NCBI GenBank assembly: GCA_964602595.1
Contig: CAZRRO010000002.1
Location: 124,001-188,000 of the forward strand
Reading direction: 5' to 3'
DNA: 64,000 nucleotides
Source of the DNA: CAIWAH01 sp964602595
GTDB lineage: Bacteria; Verrucomicrobiota; Verrucomicrobiia; Limisphaerales; UBA9464
Part shown: positions 16,901-25,037 of the stretch, piece after piece
How the letters are laid out: every line of letters starts with the position of its first letter
How positions within the stretch are numbered: the stretch's first letter is position 1
Translations under genes and position numbers: made by a program
The notes under the pieces: model-generated
Seen by the model: only the letters and a program-made list of their open reading frames with translations
Database searches by the model: none
Told to the model about the DNA's origin: nothing

Positions 16901-17719
16901 TCAGTAGTAATACCGCGTGTCGGCCGAGGGGCCGCCCATGGCGCGCGGCCGCAGCTTCGCCTTGGTGCGGACCACCACGCTGCCGTCCGCCTGCCCCACC
17001 GGTTGATCCGGCGCCACCGACCACGACCACAGCGGCTTGCTGGTCGCCCCGGCGTCGAACTTCCCCAGGTGCCCCACGTCCCACAGCTTCGTGCCCGGTG
17101 TGTCGCTGATCCGGTGGGTGATGAAGGCGCGGCGGGATTCGCATTCGTCGGCCTTGGCCGGCCACGCGGGCTCGTTGGCGTCGGCGTTGGGGTTCACCTT
17201 GCCGGAGTCGTCGAGGAACTTCATGCCGGCCGCGGTCTTGAAGTTCGCGAGCCACATGTAGGGCGTGTAGACGTTGGCGGCGGTGGTGTCCCAGCCGCCG
17301 TAGTCGCGCGTGGCCTTGTCGGCGAAGTTGGTCATGCTGGCGTAGTTCAGCCACACGCGGCCGAAGGACTTGGCGGTGATCGGGCAGATGAGCACGTGGG
17401 TGTTGGGCACGTAGCGGCCGCGCAGCAGGTCCACGATGCTGTCCTTGGCGCCGCCCAGTCGGTGGTAATCCGGGCTGCCATCCTCGTGCCGCGGGAAACG
17501 GCCGCGGTTGTCGTCGGCGTAGAGGAGCTGGGAGAGATACTGCTGGCGGATGTTGCTGAGGCAGACCGCGCGCATGCCGGCGTATTTGGCCTTGGCCAGC
17601 GCCGGCAGGAGCATGCCGGCCAGGATCGCGATGATGGCGATGACGACGAGCAGCTCGATGAGCGTGAAGCCACCGCGGGCCTGCCTGGGCAGGGACGCCG
17701 GACTGGGAAGAGTCGTCAT
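16901..17719 (-). CDS. Pseudopilin-like protein with prepilin N-terminus
   Basis: 272 residues. The N-terminus is 'MTTLPSPASLPRQARGGFTLIELLVVIAI', cleavable after Gly17, followed by the hydrophobic helix. The body has 'CLSNIRQQYLSQLLYADDNRGRFPRHEDGSPDYHRLGG', 'VLICPITAKSFGRVWLNY' and a C-terminal 'DGSVVVRTKAKLRPRAMGGPSADTRYYY', similar to the tails of DUF1559-like pseudopilins. The frame is open 219 bp further, but that region contains the palindromic repeat at 17807-17961 and is not protein-like. The stop lies 48 bp from the attC-like palindrome at 16853. Confidence 0.9.
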   Translation of the reverse strand: MTTLPSPASLPRQARGGFTLIELLVVIAIIAILAGMLLPALAKAKYAGMRAVCLSNIRQQYLSQLLYADDNRGRFPRHEDGSPDYHRLGGAKDSIVDLLRGRYVPNTHVLICPITAKSFGRVWLNYASMTNFADKATRDYGGWDTTAANVYTPYMWLANFKTAAGMKFLDDSGKVNPNADANEPAWPAKADECESRRAFITHRISDTPGTKLWDVGHLGKFDAGATSKPLWSWSVAPDQPVGQADGSVVVRTKAKLRPRAMGGPSADTRYYY

Positions 17720-17973
17720 GACAGGTTCGCTTACCCGGTGGATTAGCGAAACCGTCGCCCGCCCACAACGGCCGAATTGGCCCGAGCCCATGCGGGGGCC
17801 ACCAAGGTGCTGCCGGCGTCCCGCCGGCAGTCTCCGGCCACTCACCCCTGCGCAGCAATGCCCGCCGTCTCCGCCCGCGCAGGACTGCGCCTTGGGGTTG
17901 CATTCCCACTCCCGTGGCGCACGACCACCCTCGACCACTGCCGGCGGGACGCCGGCAGCACGTTGCGCCCAGC
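17720..17973. repeat. Intergenic region with a 24-bp perfect inverted repeat
   Basis: The 24-mer at 17807-17830 is the exact reverse complement of 17938-17961. Each arm is itself a palindrome (CTGCCGGC-GGGAC-GCCGGCAG). The 107-bp centre is not coding. The pair looks like an interspersed repeat of the REP/BIME kind. Confidence 0.7.
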
Positions 17974-18243
17974 CTACGTAGCCTTGCCGGGCCAGGCGCC
18001 CACGGCGCCTTTGCCGGGGGCCTTGGCGATGGGCTCGGCGGTCGGGTCGCTGAAGGCGAGCAGCACGGTCTCCGCCCGCTTCGGTTCGCCGTCGGCCAGG
18101 TGCCGCATCGCGTCGCGGAAGGCGGCGAGGCGGAAGTCGGCTTCGCCCGAGCCGCGGTCGACGCGGTCGAGGAAGGCGGCGAGCTCGATGAGCTTGCAGC
18201 GGGCGTCCATGAAGTAGAGGTCGAGCACTTGCTGGCGCGTCAT
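17974..18243 (-). CDS. Conserved small hypothetical protein
   Basis: 89 residues from the ATG at 18243: 'MTRQQVLDLYFMDARCKLIELAAFLDRVDRGSGEADF', a predicted helical protein without signal or membrane segment, ending in a low-complexity Ala/Gly/Lys tail. The orderly N-terminal half looks like a genuine conserved domain ('RCKLIE.AAFLDR.DR'), but no function is known to me. It is 70 bp downstream of the ceramidase-like gene on the same strand, so it is probably its operon partner. Confidence 0.7.
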   Translation of the reverse strand: MTRQQVLDLYFMDARCKLIELAAFLDRVDRGSGEADFRLAAFRDAMRHLADGEPKRAETVLLAFSDPTAEPIAKAPGKGAVGAWPGKAT

Positions 18244-18313
18244 AGGCACAGGATTGACGGACGGACCGTGGCGCGGCTTCACCCGGGGCTCAAGTCCCGC
18301 GGTCGCCGGCGGC

Positions 18314-19834
18314 TCATTTCGCGGCCGCCTGGATCAGTTCCCGCATGGCGCTGTGGAGCAGGAAGGCGGTTTCCGGCCCGACCGAATTCACCTCGCCGTA
18401 GGGCGCACCCTTGGCGTGGAACAGATACGGCGGCTGCTCGTCCCATTCGGACTTCGGGATGATGTAGCCGATCTCGTCGTTCGCGAGGCCGAAGAGGAAC
18501 TTCACCTTGCCGGGCATGAGGTCGCGGATCGGCGGGACTTCCAGCGGCTCGATGTCGAAGTCGCCGCCGGGCGCCCGCACCACGCCGCCGTTGACCAGCT
18601 CGGGGTAAATCTCGCCGGGAATGCACGCGATGCTGGCGTCGCCGACGGTGAGGAAGGCGACCTCGGTGCGCAGGTAACCGAAATGGGCGTGGCCGCGTTC
18701 GAACAGCCCGAGCATGGCCGCGGCGAAGAACCCGTTGTTGGCCAGCGGCAGCTCCAGCGTGTGCGCCTGCACCCCGATCGGCGCGACGGTCGCCGCCGGC
18801 GCCTTGGGAGCCGACGCGAGGCGTTCGAGCAGGAGCTTTACCAGGCTGTTGCCCACCGCGCGGGTCTTGTCGTGCGAGGGCTTGCTGAAATCCTCATTCA
18901 GGAACGGGTCACGCACCGTGGTGCTGGGGTGCGTGGTCATCAGACCGCCGACGCAGGCATTCACGAAGACGTGCGTGCCGCCCAGGCCCGCGAGCTTGGT
19001 CTGCCCGTCGTAAACGATGCCCCGCTCCAGGCTGTCGCGGATGATGCCGCAGAAGTCGGCGGTCAGCTCCGTGTTGCCGGACCAGGGCGTTTCCGGGTGG
19101 TTGCCCCAGCCGACGATGGAACCGAGCACCGCTCCGGAAGTCGGATTCGTGAACAGCATCAGGCGGAGGTCGGCGTCGAAGACCTGCGGCTGACGGGTGT
19201 CCTTCACCAGACCGGTCGGATCGACCTTCACCTCGTGCAGCGCGACGGCGGCCGGTTGCAGGGATTTGGCGGCGTCCGCTAGTGCCTTCGCCGACGCCGC
19301 GATGACCCGGGAGCGATAGGCGGGGTCCACGCCGCTCTTCAGCGGATGCGGGCCCCACAGGCCCATGAGGTCGGGCGTCGAGTGGTTGTGCGTCGCGCAG
19401 ACGATGACGTAGTCGAACTTCGACTCGGCCGGCACGGCGCGGCGCACGGCCACCACGTCGTCGTGGAAGAAGCCGATGGAATCGAGCACGACCAATCCGA
19501 CCCGGGCATGGCCGTCGTCGAGCACGGTGGCGACCGCGAAGAGGTCATCGTGGACGCCGGTCGCGGCCCGGCCCTGGCTGAACCCAGCCACCCAAACCGG
19601 CGGCAGGTTGGAGCCGACCGGCGGCGTGATGTTTTCGCGGGCGAACCCGACACGGAATGGCTTCGGCGCGGCGGCGGACTTTTTGGCGTCAATCGCCACC
19701 CTGAGCGAATACCCGCCGGTGCGGTCGCGAAAGACCCAGGCGGCCCGGGCGAACAGGACGGCGGCGAGCGCGAACACCAGCACAAGCAGGCCGAGCAACG
19801 CCTGCGTGAAGAACCGGCCAACGGGAGATTTCAT
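18314..19834 (-). CDS. Neutral/alkaline ceramidase-like membrane-anchored hydrolase
   Basis: 506 residues with an N-terminal membrane anchor (about 8-32, 'FFTQALLGLLVLVFALAAVLFARAAW'). It is then similar to the neutral/alkaline non-lysosomal ceramidase domain: 'VGFARENITPPVG' at the domain start, 'VATVLDDGHARVGLVVLDSIGFF', the zinc-site motif 'ATHNHSTPDL', and 'WGNHPETPWSGNTELTADFCG'. Ceramidases hydrolyse the amide of ceramide; in bacteria lacking sphingolipids the substrate of such proteins is unknown. ATG at 19834 is chosen because the anchor follows; the upstream extension is low-complexity. Confidence 0.85.
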   Translation of the reverse strand: MKSPVGRFFTQALLGLLVLVFALAAVLFARAAWVFRDRTGGYSLRVAIDAKKSAAAPKPFRVGFARENITPPVGSNLPPVWVAGFSQGRAATGVHDDLFAVATVLDDGHARVGLVVLDSIGFFHDDVVAVRRAVPAESKFDYVIVCATHNHSTPDLMGLWGPHPLKSGVDPAYRSRVIAASAKALADAAKSLQPAAVALHEVKVDPTGLVKDTRQPQVFDADLRLMLFTNPTSGAVLGSIVGWGNHPETPWSGNTELTADFCGIIRDSLERGIVYDGQTKLAGLGGTHVFVNACVGGLMTTHPSTTVRDPFLNEDFSKPSHDKTRAVGNSLVKLLLERLASAPKAPAATVAPIGVQAHTLELPLANNGFFAAAMLGLFERGHAHFGYLRTEVAFLTVGDASIACIPGEIYPELVNGGVVRAPGGDFDIEPLEVPPIRDLMPGKVKFLFGLANDEIGYIIPKSEWDEQPPYLFHAKGAPYGEVNSVGPETAFLLHSAMRELIQAAAK

Positions 19835-19914
19835 GAACGTGCCGGTGATGAAACCGGGTTTCGGCGCGTCGGCCAAGCCCGATACGGCCGCCCCGTGTCG
19901 AGTGCAGGCAGACG

Positions 19915-21144
19915 TTACGCCCGGGCCGGGCCGAGGCCCGCGGCCGCCACGGCTTCCGCCACCTCCACCGCCGCGCCGGTGACCACGCGCCAGTCGAGTT
20001 CCCGGGCGACACGGACGCTGGCGGCCTGGCCCGCGGCGCGGCGTTCCGCCGCCGGAGTGTTCAGCCACGCGAGCAGTTCGCGGGCGAAGGATTCGCCGTT
20101 GAACTCACTGAAACGGAGGGCGCGTTCCCCGGCAAAGTAGCGGCTCAGGTTCTCCAGCGGCGTGCTCACGACCGGCAGGCCGCAGCCGAGGTATTCCACC
20201 GCCTTGGCGACGAAGGCGCAGTGAGTGCCATTGGATTCCTCATAGGGCACGAGGCCCACGTCCGCCGTCTGGAGTTGTCGGGCGACTTCGGCGTAGGGCA
20301 CGAAGCCGGTCAGCTCGAACTTCACCGCGGGCGCCTGCTGGCGCACGGCGGCGACGAAACGTTGCAACGATGGCGTCTCGCGGCCGACGAAACGGAAGAT
20401 CGTCTCCGGCCGGGCTGCGACCACGCGCACGACCGCCTCCCGCGCGATGGGGCCGAGGTGGTGCTCGTCGAAGGAACCGTGCATGACCACCACGCCGGGC
20501 GAATTCACCGGCGCCTCGGCGGGCCGGAACAGCGTGGCGTCGTAGCCGTATTGGATCGCCCGCACCCGTTCGCGCGGAAAGCCGGTGGCGGCGAAACGTT
20601 CGGCCAGCGGCGTCGAGACCGTCAGCACACCCTCGACGGCGTAACGGCGCGGCAGGCCAAGCTCGAAGCGGGTCAACGCGCGCACGACGGGCCGTGGCAT
20701 GACCCAGTTCGGCCACGTCTCCATGAAGCCGGTGAGGTAATCGAGGAAGTTGAGCACCACCGGCGTGCCCAGTTCCCTCCGCAGCCGGCCGGCAGCCACG
20801 GCGGAAATCGTGTGCTGCGCGAACAGCAGGTCGAAGTGGAACGCCTCCCGCCGTCCCCGTTGCACCGCCAGCAACTGGGCCCGCACCTGGGCCGCGAGCG
20901 CCGACGGGTAGAGCAAATACTTCAGGTTGCGCCGGCGGGTGTAGCGGCCCATTTCCCACCGCGTGAAGGGATGGATGGCCAGCTTCAGCCGGCCGGCGAT
21001 CGGGCCGGAGTCGGGAAACTGCGGGCAGAACAGGTGGACCGAATGGCCGCGACGGACAAATTCCTCGATGAGGTAAACCGCCTCGGCCGAACCGCCGCCG
21101 CTGGGCGGGAAGAACGGTTCGTGGGTGAGGAAGGCGAGGCGCAT
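19915..21144 (-). CDS. Glycosyltransferase family 4 protein
   Basis: 409 residues of GT-B fold. The N-terminal domain has 'MRLAFLTHEPFFPPSGGGSAEAVYLIEEFVRRGHSVHLFCP'. The C-terminal GT4 nucleotide-sugar domain has 'ERVRAIQYGYDATLFRP', 'FRFVGRETP', 'ELTGFVPYAEVARQLQTADVGLVPYEE' and 'KAVEYLGCGLPVVSTPLENL'. It is expected to transfer a sugar from an activated donor in the cytoplasm during glycan or glycolipid synthesis. It lies 21 bp downstream of the M20 peptidase gene on the same strand, with no other glycan genes around, so the acceptor is unknown. Confidence 0.9.
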   Translation of the reverse strand: MRLAFLTHEPFFPPSGGGSAEAVYLIEEFVRRGHSVHLFCPQFPDSGPIAGRLKLAIHPFTRWEMGRYTRRRNLKYLLYPSALAAQVRAQLLAVQRGRREAFHFDLLFAQHTISAVAAGRLRRELGTPVVLNFLDYLTGFMETWPNWVMPRPVVRALTRFELGLPRRYAVEGVLTVSTPLAERFAATGFPRERVRAIQYGYDATLFRPAEAPVNSPGVVVMHGSFDEHHLGPIAREAVVRVVAARPETIFRFVGRETPSLQRFVAAVRQQAPAVKFELTGFVPYAEVARQLQTADVGLVPYEESNGTHCAFVAKAVEYLGCGLPVVSTPLENLSRYFAGERALRFSEFNGESFARELLAWLNTPAAERRAAGQAASVRVARELDWRVVTGAAVEVAEAVAAAGLGPARA

Positions 21145-21165
21145 GGGCGGTTCAATCGGGACGGT

Positions 21166-22308
21166 TCACGGCAAACCGCGCAGGAACTTCTCCAGCATCG
21201 CGGTGCCGCGTTCGAGGCTGGCGACGCTGATCCATTCGTCGCTGGTGTGGGCCTGCGCGATGTCGCCCGGCCCGAAGACGACGCTCGGTGTGCCGCCCTC
21301 CGCCAGCGGGGCAGCGTCGCAGAAGTAATGCACGCCCACGGTGCGCTTCCGGCCGGCCGCGCGGCAAAGCTCCCGGACCAACGGCAAGCCCGCGTCCGTT
21401 TCCAGGGCATGGCAGGGCGAGAGCCGCAGGTTGTCGAAGGTCGCCTTCAGCTTCTTCGCCCGCAGCAGCCGCGTAATTTCCCGGCGCACGCCGGCCTCGG
21501 TCTCGCCCGGCAACGTGCGGCGATCAATCGAGATCACGCACTCGTTCGGCACGATGTTCGGTTGCGTGCCACCGCGGATGGAGCCGACGTTGATCGTGGG
21601 CGAGCCCAACAACGGATGGGTCCGCCGGTTCAATTCCGCCCGGTAATCCGTCTCCAACGCCTCCACGACCCGGGCCATCGCGTGGACGGCGTTGCGGCCG
21701 AGCTGCGGCGTGGCGCCGTGCGCGCTGCGGCCGGCGGTCTTGAGCTGGAGCCAGACGTCACCCTTGTGCGCGGTCACGACTTCAAGGCGGGTCGGTTCAC
21801 CTACGATGGCGAGGTCACCACGGGCGCCGTGCTGCGCGTAATGGCGCGAGCCCAACTGGCCGTTCTCCTCGTCCACGAGGCCGAGGAACACCAGTTCGGT
21901 CGCAGCCGGCCGGCGGCCCGAGGTCCCGACGGCGAGCAGGGCGGACAACATCGCCGACACGCAGCCCTTGGTGTCGCAGGCGCCGCGGCCGTGGATGCGT
22001 CCGCCCGCTAGCCGGGGCCGGAGCAGCGTGTCCAGCTCGGGAAAACCCACCGTGTCGAGGTGCGGGGCTAGCAGCACCCGCTTGCGGACAGAGCCGGACG
22101 GCACCAAACGGAGCAGCACGTTGCGACGCCCCGGGGCGACGTCCTGGAACTCGGGCGTCAGCCCGGCGCGACGGCCGAGTTCTGCGACAAATTGGCCGGC
22201 CTGCGCCTCGCCGGCCCGGACATCGCCGGCCGGCAGGAAGGCCGGGTTGACGCTGGGAATCGCGATGAGATCCAGCAGGCGTTGGACAGGTGCGGAACGG
22301 GCGGCCAC
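21166..22308 (-). CDS. M20 family metallopeptidase (ArgE/DapE-like deacylase)
   Basis: 380 residues from a GTG at 22308; an ATG at 22407 would add 33 low-complexity residues. Metal ligands of the M20 fold are visible in 'LLAPHLDTVG' (His, first Asp region), 'GRGACDTKG' (bridging Asp), 'LVDEENGQLGS' (catalytic and metal Glu), 'IVGEPTRLEV' and the C-terminal 'QAHTSDEWI' (His). The dimerisation domain begins near 'KGDVWLQLKTAGRSAHG'. Members hydrolyse N-acyl amino acids or small peptides, and acetylornithine deacetylase-like activity is one option. It is divergent from the cassette gene at 22443, with 134 bp between starts. Confidence 0.9.
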   Translation of the reverse strand: MAARSAPVQRLLDLIAIPSVNPAFLPAGDVRAGEAQAGQFVAELGRRAGLTPEFQDVAPGRRNVLLRLVPSGSVRKRVLLAPHLDTVGFPELDTLLRPRLAGGRIHGRGACDTKGCVSAMLSALLAVGTSGRRPAATELVFLGLVDEENGQLGSRHYAQHGARGDLAIVGEPTRLEVVTAHKGDVWLQLKTAGRSAHGATPQLGRNAVHAMARVVEALETDYRAELNRRTHPLLGSPTINVGSIRGGTQPNIVPNECVISIDRRTLPGETEAGVRREITRLLRAKKLKATFDNLRLSPCHALETDAGLPLVRELCRAAGRKRTVGVHYFCDAAPLAEGGTPSVVFGPGDIAQAHTSDEWISVASLERGTAMLEKFLRGLP

Positions 22309-22398
22309 GGCGCGAAGGCTAGGAGGCGGAGCGGGACTTGGGAAGGCTGGGGCGGCGAGCGCTTGCCCGGTAGGTGCTTTCCAAGCAGCGTGCCGCGG

Positions 22399-22442
22399 AT
22401 TTAACAAAACCGCAGACAGTTCGGTTCACTAAACTGTTAGGC
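22399..22442 (+). repeat. Short attC-like remnant ahead of a small gene
   Basis: ATTTAAC (22399-22405, matching the RYYYAAC box) and GTTAGGC (22436-22442, matching GTTRRRY) flank a segment with TAACA/TGTTA and ACCG/CGGT pairing. GTTAGGC abuts the ATG of the next gene. The 44-bp length is shorter than usual for attC. Confidence 0.4.
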
Positions 22443-22895
22443 ATGAAAAAGTTCATTCACGTCAGGTCCGCGAAATTCCCAATCCTGACTGGCGAGAAGG
22501 AAGAGTTGGTGAATGACGGTATGTATGGGAAGGCGCTCGCGGAGTATCTGCAAGCGAAGCTGAAAGCCCGCGGATACGATGCTCCGTTCATCTGCTGTGA
22601 AGATTGGGGCTGGTGGGTGGAGCTGAAGTCTGCGCCTTTTGCCTTCGGCGTTTGCATTTATTGCGGTCCGGAACCTGGAGAAATCCTCGATCTCTTCTGC
22701 ACGGACGGGACTACCGATCGCACGAAGTGGAGTTGGCGTAGGCTCAGGTTCGTGGACACCGGTCCTTGGACCGAAAAGTTGCACGCCGACTTGGTTTCGA
22801 TTTTTCAATCGGATGCGGATGTCGTGATTGTCAGCACGTCGCTCAATTCTCCGTTCCCAGATGCAGCCGCAACCGATGGACCGAAAGATTCCTAA
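22443..22895 (+). CDS. Small protein of unknown function (cassette-type)
   Basis: 150 residues: 'MKKFIHVRSAKFPILTGEKEELVNDGMYGKALAEYLQAKL', followed by 'APFICCEDWGWWVELKSAPFAFGVCIYCGPEPGEILDLFC' and 'DADVVIVSTSLNSPFP'. It looks like a compact alpha/beta cytosolic protein; no family could be named. ATG at 22443 directly follows GTTAGGC, and the stop TAA is embedded in TCCTAAC, so the ORF fills the space between two attC-type boxes exactly as an integron cassette does. It is AT-richer than the flanking genes. Confidence 0.7.
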   Translation: MKKFIHVRSAKFPILTGEKEELVNDGMYGKALAEYLQAKLKARGYDAPFICCEDWGWWVELKSAPFAFGVCIYCGPEPGEILDLFCTDGTTDRTKWSWRRLRFVDTGPWTEKLHADLVSIFQSDADVVIVSTSLNSPFPDAAATDGPKDS

Positions 22896-22986
22896 CAAGG
22901 CGCCAGAGCCAACGTCCCGACCGGGCATGCTTCCTGGAGCCAGGAATCACGCCAGGTCGTGCCGTGGCTCATCTTTGACGTTAGGC
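22890..22986 (+). repeat. attC-like integron recombination site
   Basis: 97-bp imperfect palindrome from TCCTAAC (22890-22896) to GTTAGGC (22980-22986). Nested complementary blocks: GAGCC 22906-22910 / GGCTC 22966-22970, CGACC 22918-22922 / GGTCG 22955-22959, and a tip TTCCTGG 22931-22937 / CCAGGAA 22940-22946. It lies between two small unknown genes and overlaps the stop codon of the first. Length and box sequences fit attC sites, although the first base of the left box departs from RYYYAAC. Confidence 0.75.
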
Positions 22987-23000
22987 CACTTCGCACGCGC

Positions 23001-23558
23001 ATGAGATTTATGGCACTCCTCGGATTTCTCGCATCGCTCTTCGGGGCTGGCTGCAAGGCAGCAGCGACAACACCCACCACTCCGCCGCCAGACGCGGATG
23101 CCATGAGGGGATTGCGCACCATGATGCTGACGACTCCCGCATCGAAGGCTGGCATTCAGCCCACAGAGAGATTTTCCAAGGTGTTCGGCATCGTTATGGA
23201 CATGCCCATCTCTGGCGGGCACACCGCTACGGTGGTCTCGATGTGCGACGGCCACGCGAGCCTCTACACCACGTCCACGTTCGGTGTGCTTGGCGGCATT
23301 GGTCACGAGTCGGTTCGCACCGCGTCCATGAATTTCGTTGCCGCCGCACAGACACATTTCGATGAGGCCAGCGCCACGACAGAGTTTCCTTACCCAGTTG
23401 CGGACCATGTCCGGTTTTACCTGCTCGGGTTCGATGGCGTGCGTGTTATTGATACTGAGATCGCGTCAGTTGAGAGACGTGGCGACAAGTGTTCAGCTAT
23501 ATGGTCAGCGGGTCAGCAGGTTCTGACCGAGTTGCGCCTGATTACGGAGAAGAAGTGA
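23001..23558 (+). CDS. Small putative lipoprotein of unknown function (cassette-type)
   Basis: 185 residues starting 'MRFMALLGFLASLFGAGCKAAATT', a signal sequence with lipobox (GAGC, Cys18). The mature part has a Pro/Thr linker, then 'RTMMLTTPASKAGIQP', 'VFGIVMDMPISGGHTATVVSMCDGHASLYTTSTFGVLGG' and 'VRFYLLGFDGVRVID'. The pattern suggests a small enzyme-like or binding domain; no family was recognised. ATG at 23001 is 14 bp after the GTTAGGC box of the preceding attC-like site. The gene ends 15 bp before the next such element, so it forms a second cassette. Confidence 0.7.
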   Translation: MRFMALLGFLASLFGAGCKAAATTPTTPPPDADAMRGLRTMMLTTPASKAGIQPTERFSKVFGIVMDMPISGGHTATVVSMCDGHASLYTTSTFGVLGGIGHESVRTASMNFVAAAQTHFDEASATTEFPYPVADHVRFYLLGFDGVRVIDTEIASVERRGDKCSAIWSAGQQVLTELRLITEKK

Positions 23559-23573
23559 GCTGACTATGACGTG

Positions 23574-23622
23574 GCCTAACCAAGCGCTGAAGCGCCTATG
23601 AGGGTTGCAGCGCCCGTTGCCG
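23574..23622 (+). repeat. Degenerate attC-like element / end motif of the cassette pocket
   Basis: GCCTAAC (23574-23580) is followed by GCGCTG (23584-23589) pairing with CAGCGC (23608-23613). AAC pairs with GTT (23616-23618), but the right box is GTTGCCG instead of GTTRRRY. The first 31 bp match the motif at 15894-15925 on the minus strand. Confidence 0.5.
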
Positions 23623-23643
23623 GTCCAATTCAACTGATTCGCC

Positions 23644-24012
23644 ATGAAAATGACTCGCCTGATCCCGATGCTCCCTGTCCGGCACCTGCCGGCCGCCGTG
23701 GACTTCTACTGCGGCAAGCTCGGCTTTGCCGTCGAGAAGCGGAACGACGACTGGGGTTGGGCCATGCTCCGTTTCGACGAGTGCCGGCTGATGCTGGACC
23801 AGTCGATCAACCAGCACCCAGGCCAACCCCGCGACGGAATCCTCTACCTGTATCCCGACGACCTCGCGACGTATCACCGGCAGGTGCGGGCCAACGGCCT
23901 GACCGTGCCGGACCTGGAAGTCACCTTCTACGGCCTCACGGAGTTCCGCCTCACCGACCCGGACGGCAACCGCCTCTGGATCGGCCAGGACACGTCGGCG
24001 CCGGGGAAATAA
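23644..24012 (+). CDS. VOC-superfamily (glyoxalase/bleomycin resistance-like) protein
   Basis: 122 residues of the paired beta-alpha-beta-beta-beta fold: 'LIPMLPVRHLPAAVDFYCGKLGFAVEKRNDDWGWAMLRFDECRLML', then 'GILYLYPDDLATYHRQVRANG' and 'FYGLTEFRLTDPDGNRLWIGQ'. The DPDGN motif and terminal strand are characteristic. Family members include glyoxalases, dioxygenases and antibiotic-binding proteins. The usual second metal Glu may be in 'TEFRLTDPDGN', but the specific role cannot be told. It is the first gene of normal base composition after the cassette pocket. Confidence 0.85.
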   Translation: MKMTRLIPMLPVRHLPAAVDFYCGKLGFAVEKRNDDWGWAMLRFDECRLMLDQSINQHPGQPRDGILYLYPDDLATYHRQVRANGLTVPDLEVTFYGLTEFRLTDPDGNRLWIGQDTSAPGK

Positions 24013-24077
24013 GCGCGGAGATATCCCAGCTTTGAGGTGCCACACGGCCCGGCGGCCGCCCTCATGGTTAATCTCCA

Positions 24078-25037
24078 TCAACCATTCCCGCGCAGCATCG
24101 AGGTCAGGTTGCCGAGGTTTACCCGGCTGGCCTGTTCCCGGATCTGCGCGCCGTAGGTGGACTGGAGTGAACGGCCTTGGCCAATCAGCGAGTCGTAGAG
24201 CGAACGCAGTTCAATGGCGCTGAAACGGCGACCGCCGCCATAGTATTGGCGCGCGAGCTGGCCCAAGGCGTAAGTCGTCGCGAATGAGACGCCGGAGCTG
24301 GTGAACTGGCCCGCCATCCCGGCAAGGAGCCCGCCTACGAACTTGCCCAACAACCCGCGCACGGCCCGTTCGGCGTAGGTCTCCACGACCTGCGACGCGA
24401 GTCCGACGCCGACGGTGGCGAGCAGATCCTTGATGTGGCCGCGGTCCAATTCGTAGCCGTGGGCCTTTCCAACCTGATACACGAGACGCATCTGCACCGG
24501 GACGATGGCCATCGTGGCGAGGGTGTTGGGCAGCAGCTCCAAGGCGCCGGCGAGGATCGCATTGTTCAACACGAGTTGGTCCAGCTCGGCGGCGGAAGCC
24601 GTCGAAGCAACGGGAGTCACGGGCGGAACGGCATTGGCAACGGGAGCGCTGGCTGCGGGCAGCGCAATGGCGGTGATCTCATCGGCATCGTGCTGCACGG
24701 CGTTGGCCACGGCGGGGTCCAGCGCCAATCCCCGGCGCAATTCGTCGAGGAACCAGCGTTCGGCGGAGTTGGGCGGCTCGTCGGCCTCGCAGATGGCGAC
24801 GGCCATCTCGTAGGCGAGCCGGGCGGTTTCCGGGGCGCGGAGCTTTTGCGCGACGACTTCGACGGCCTGGGAGCGGGCGTAGAGGTCCGCCGCCGTGTTC
24901 AAATGGAACGGCAACTGAACCTGCAGACGTTCGGCGACACGCTGGAGCGCCGCCTGTTCGATGGCCAACTTTTGGCCATCGGCCAATGCCGCGTGGAAAC
25001 ACACCTCAAGAATCGCCTGCCGTTCGGAATCCGTCAT
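24078..25037 (-). CDS. TerB-like plus DUF697 domain protein
   Basis: 319 residues in two parts. Residues 1-110 are helical and acidic, similar to the TerB/TerB-like co-chaperone fold ('QAILEVCFHAALADGQKLAIEQAALQRVAERL', 'FLDELRRGLALD'). After an Ala/Pro/Val linker (about 125-150), residues about 155-270 match DUF697: 'NNAILAGALELLPNTLATMAIVPVQMRLVYQVGKAHGYELDRGHIKDLLATVGVGLASQV', with hydrophobic helices likely inserted in the membrane. DUF697 is found in YcjF-type proteins and as the C-terminal part of some GTPases. The combination suggests membrane stress or trafficking; the actual function is unknown. Confidence 0.75.
   Translation of the reverse strand: MTDSERQAILEVCFHAALADGQKLAIEQAALQRVAERLQVQLPFHLNTAADLYARSQAVEVVAQKLRAPETARLAYEMAVAICEADEPPNSAERWFLDELRRGLALDPAVANAVQHDADEITAIALPAASAPVANAVPPVTPVASTASAAELDQLVLNNAILAGALELLPNTLATMAIVPVQMRLVYQVGKAHGYELDRGHIKDLLATVGVGLASQVVETYAERAVRGLLGKFVGGLLAGMAGQFTSSGVSFATTYALGQLARQYYGGGRRFSAIELRSLYDSLIGQGRSLQSTYGAQIREQASRVNLGNLTSMLRGNG

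Noticed and set aside
20221..22011. 596-codon plus-strand frame opposite the glycosyltransferase and M20 genes
   Set aside because: Shadow frame, Arg/Gly/His-rich, no motif; both opposite genes have complete catalytic signatures.
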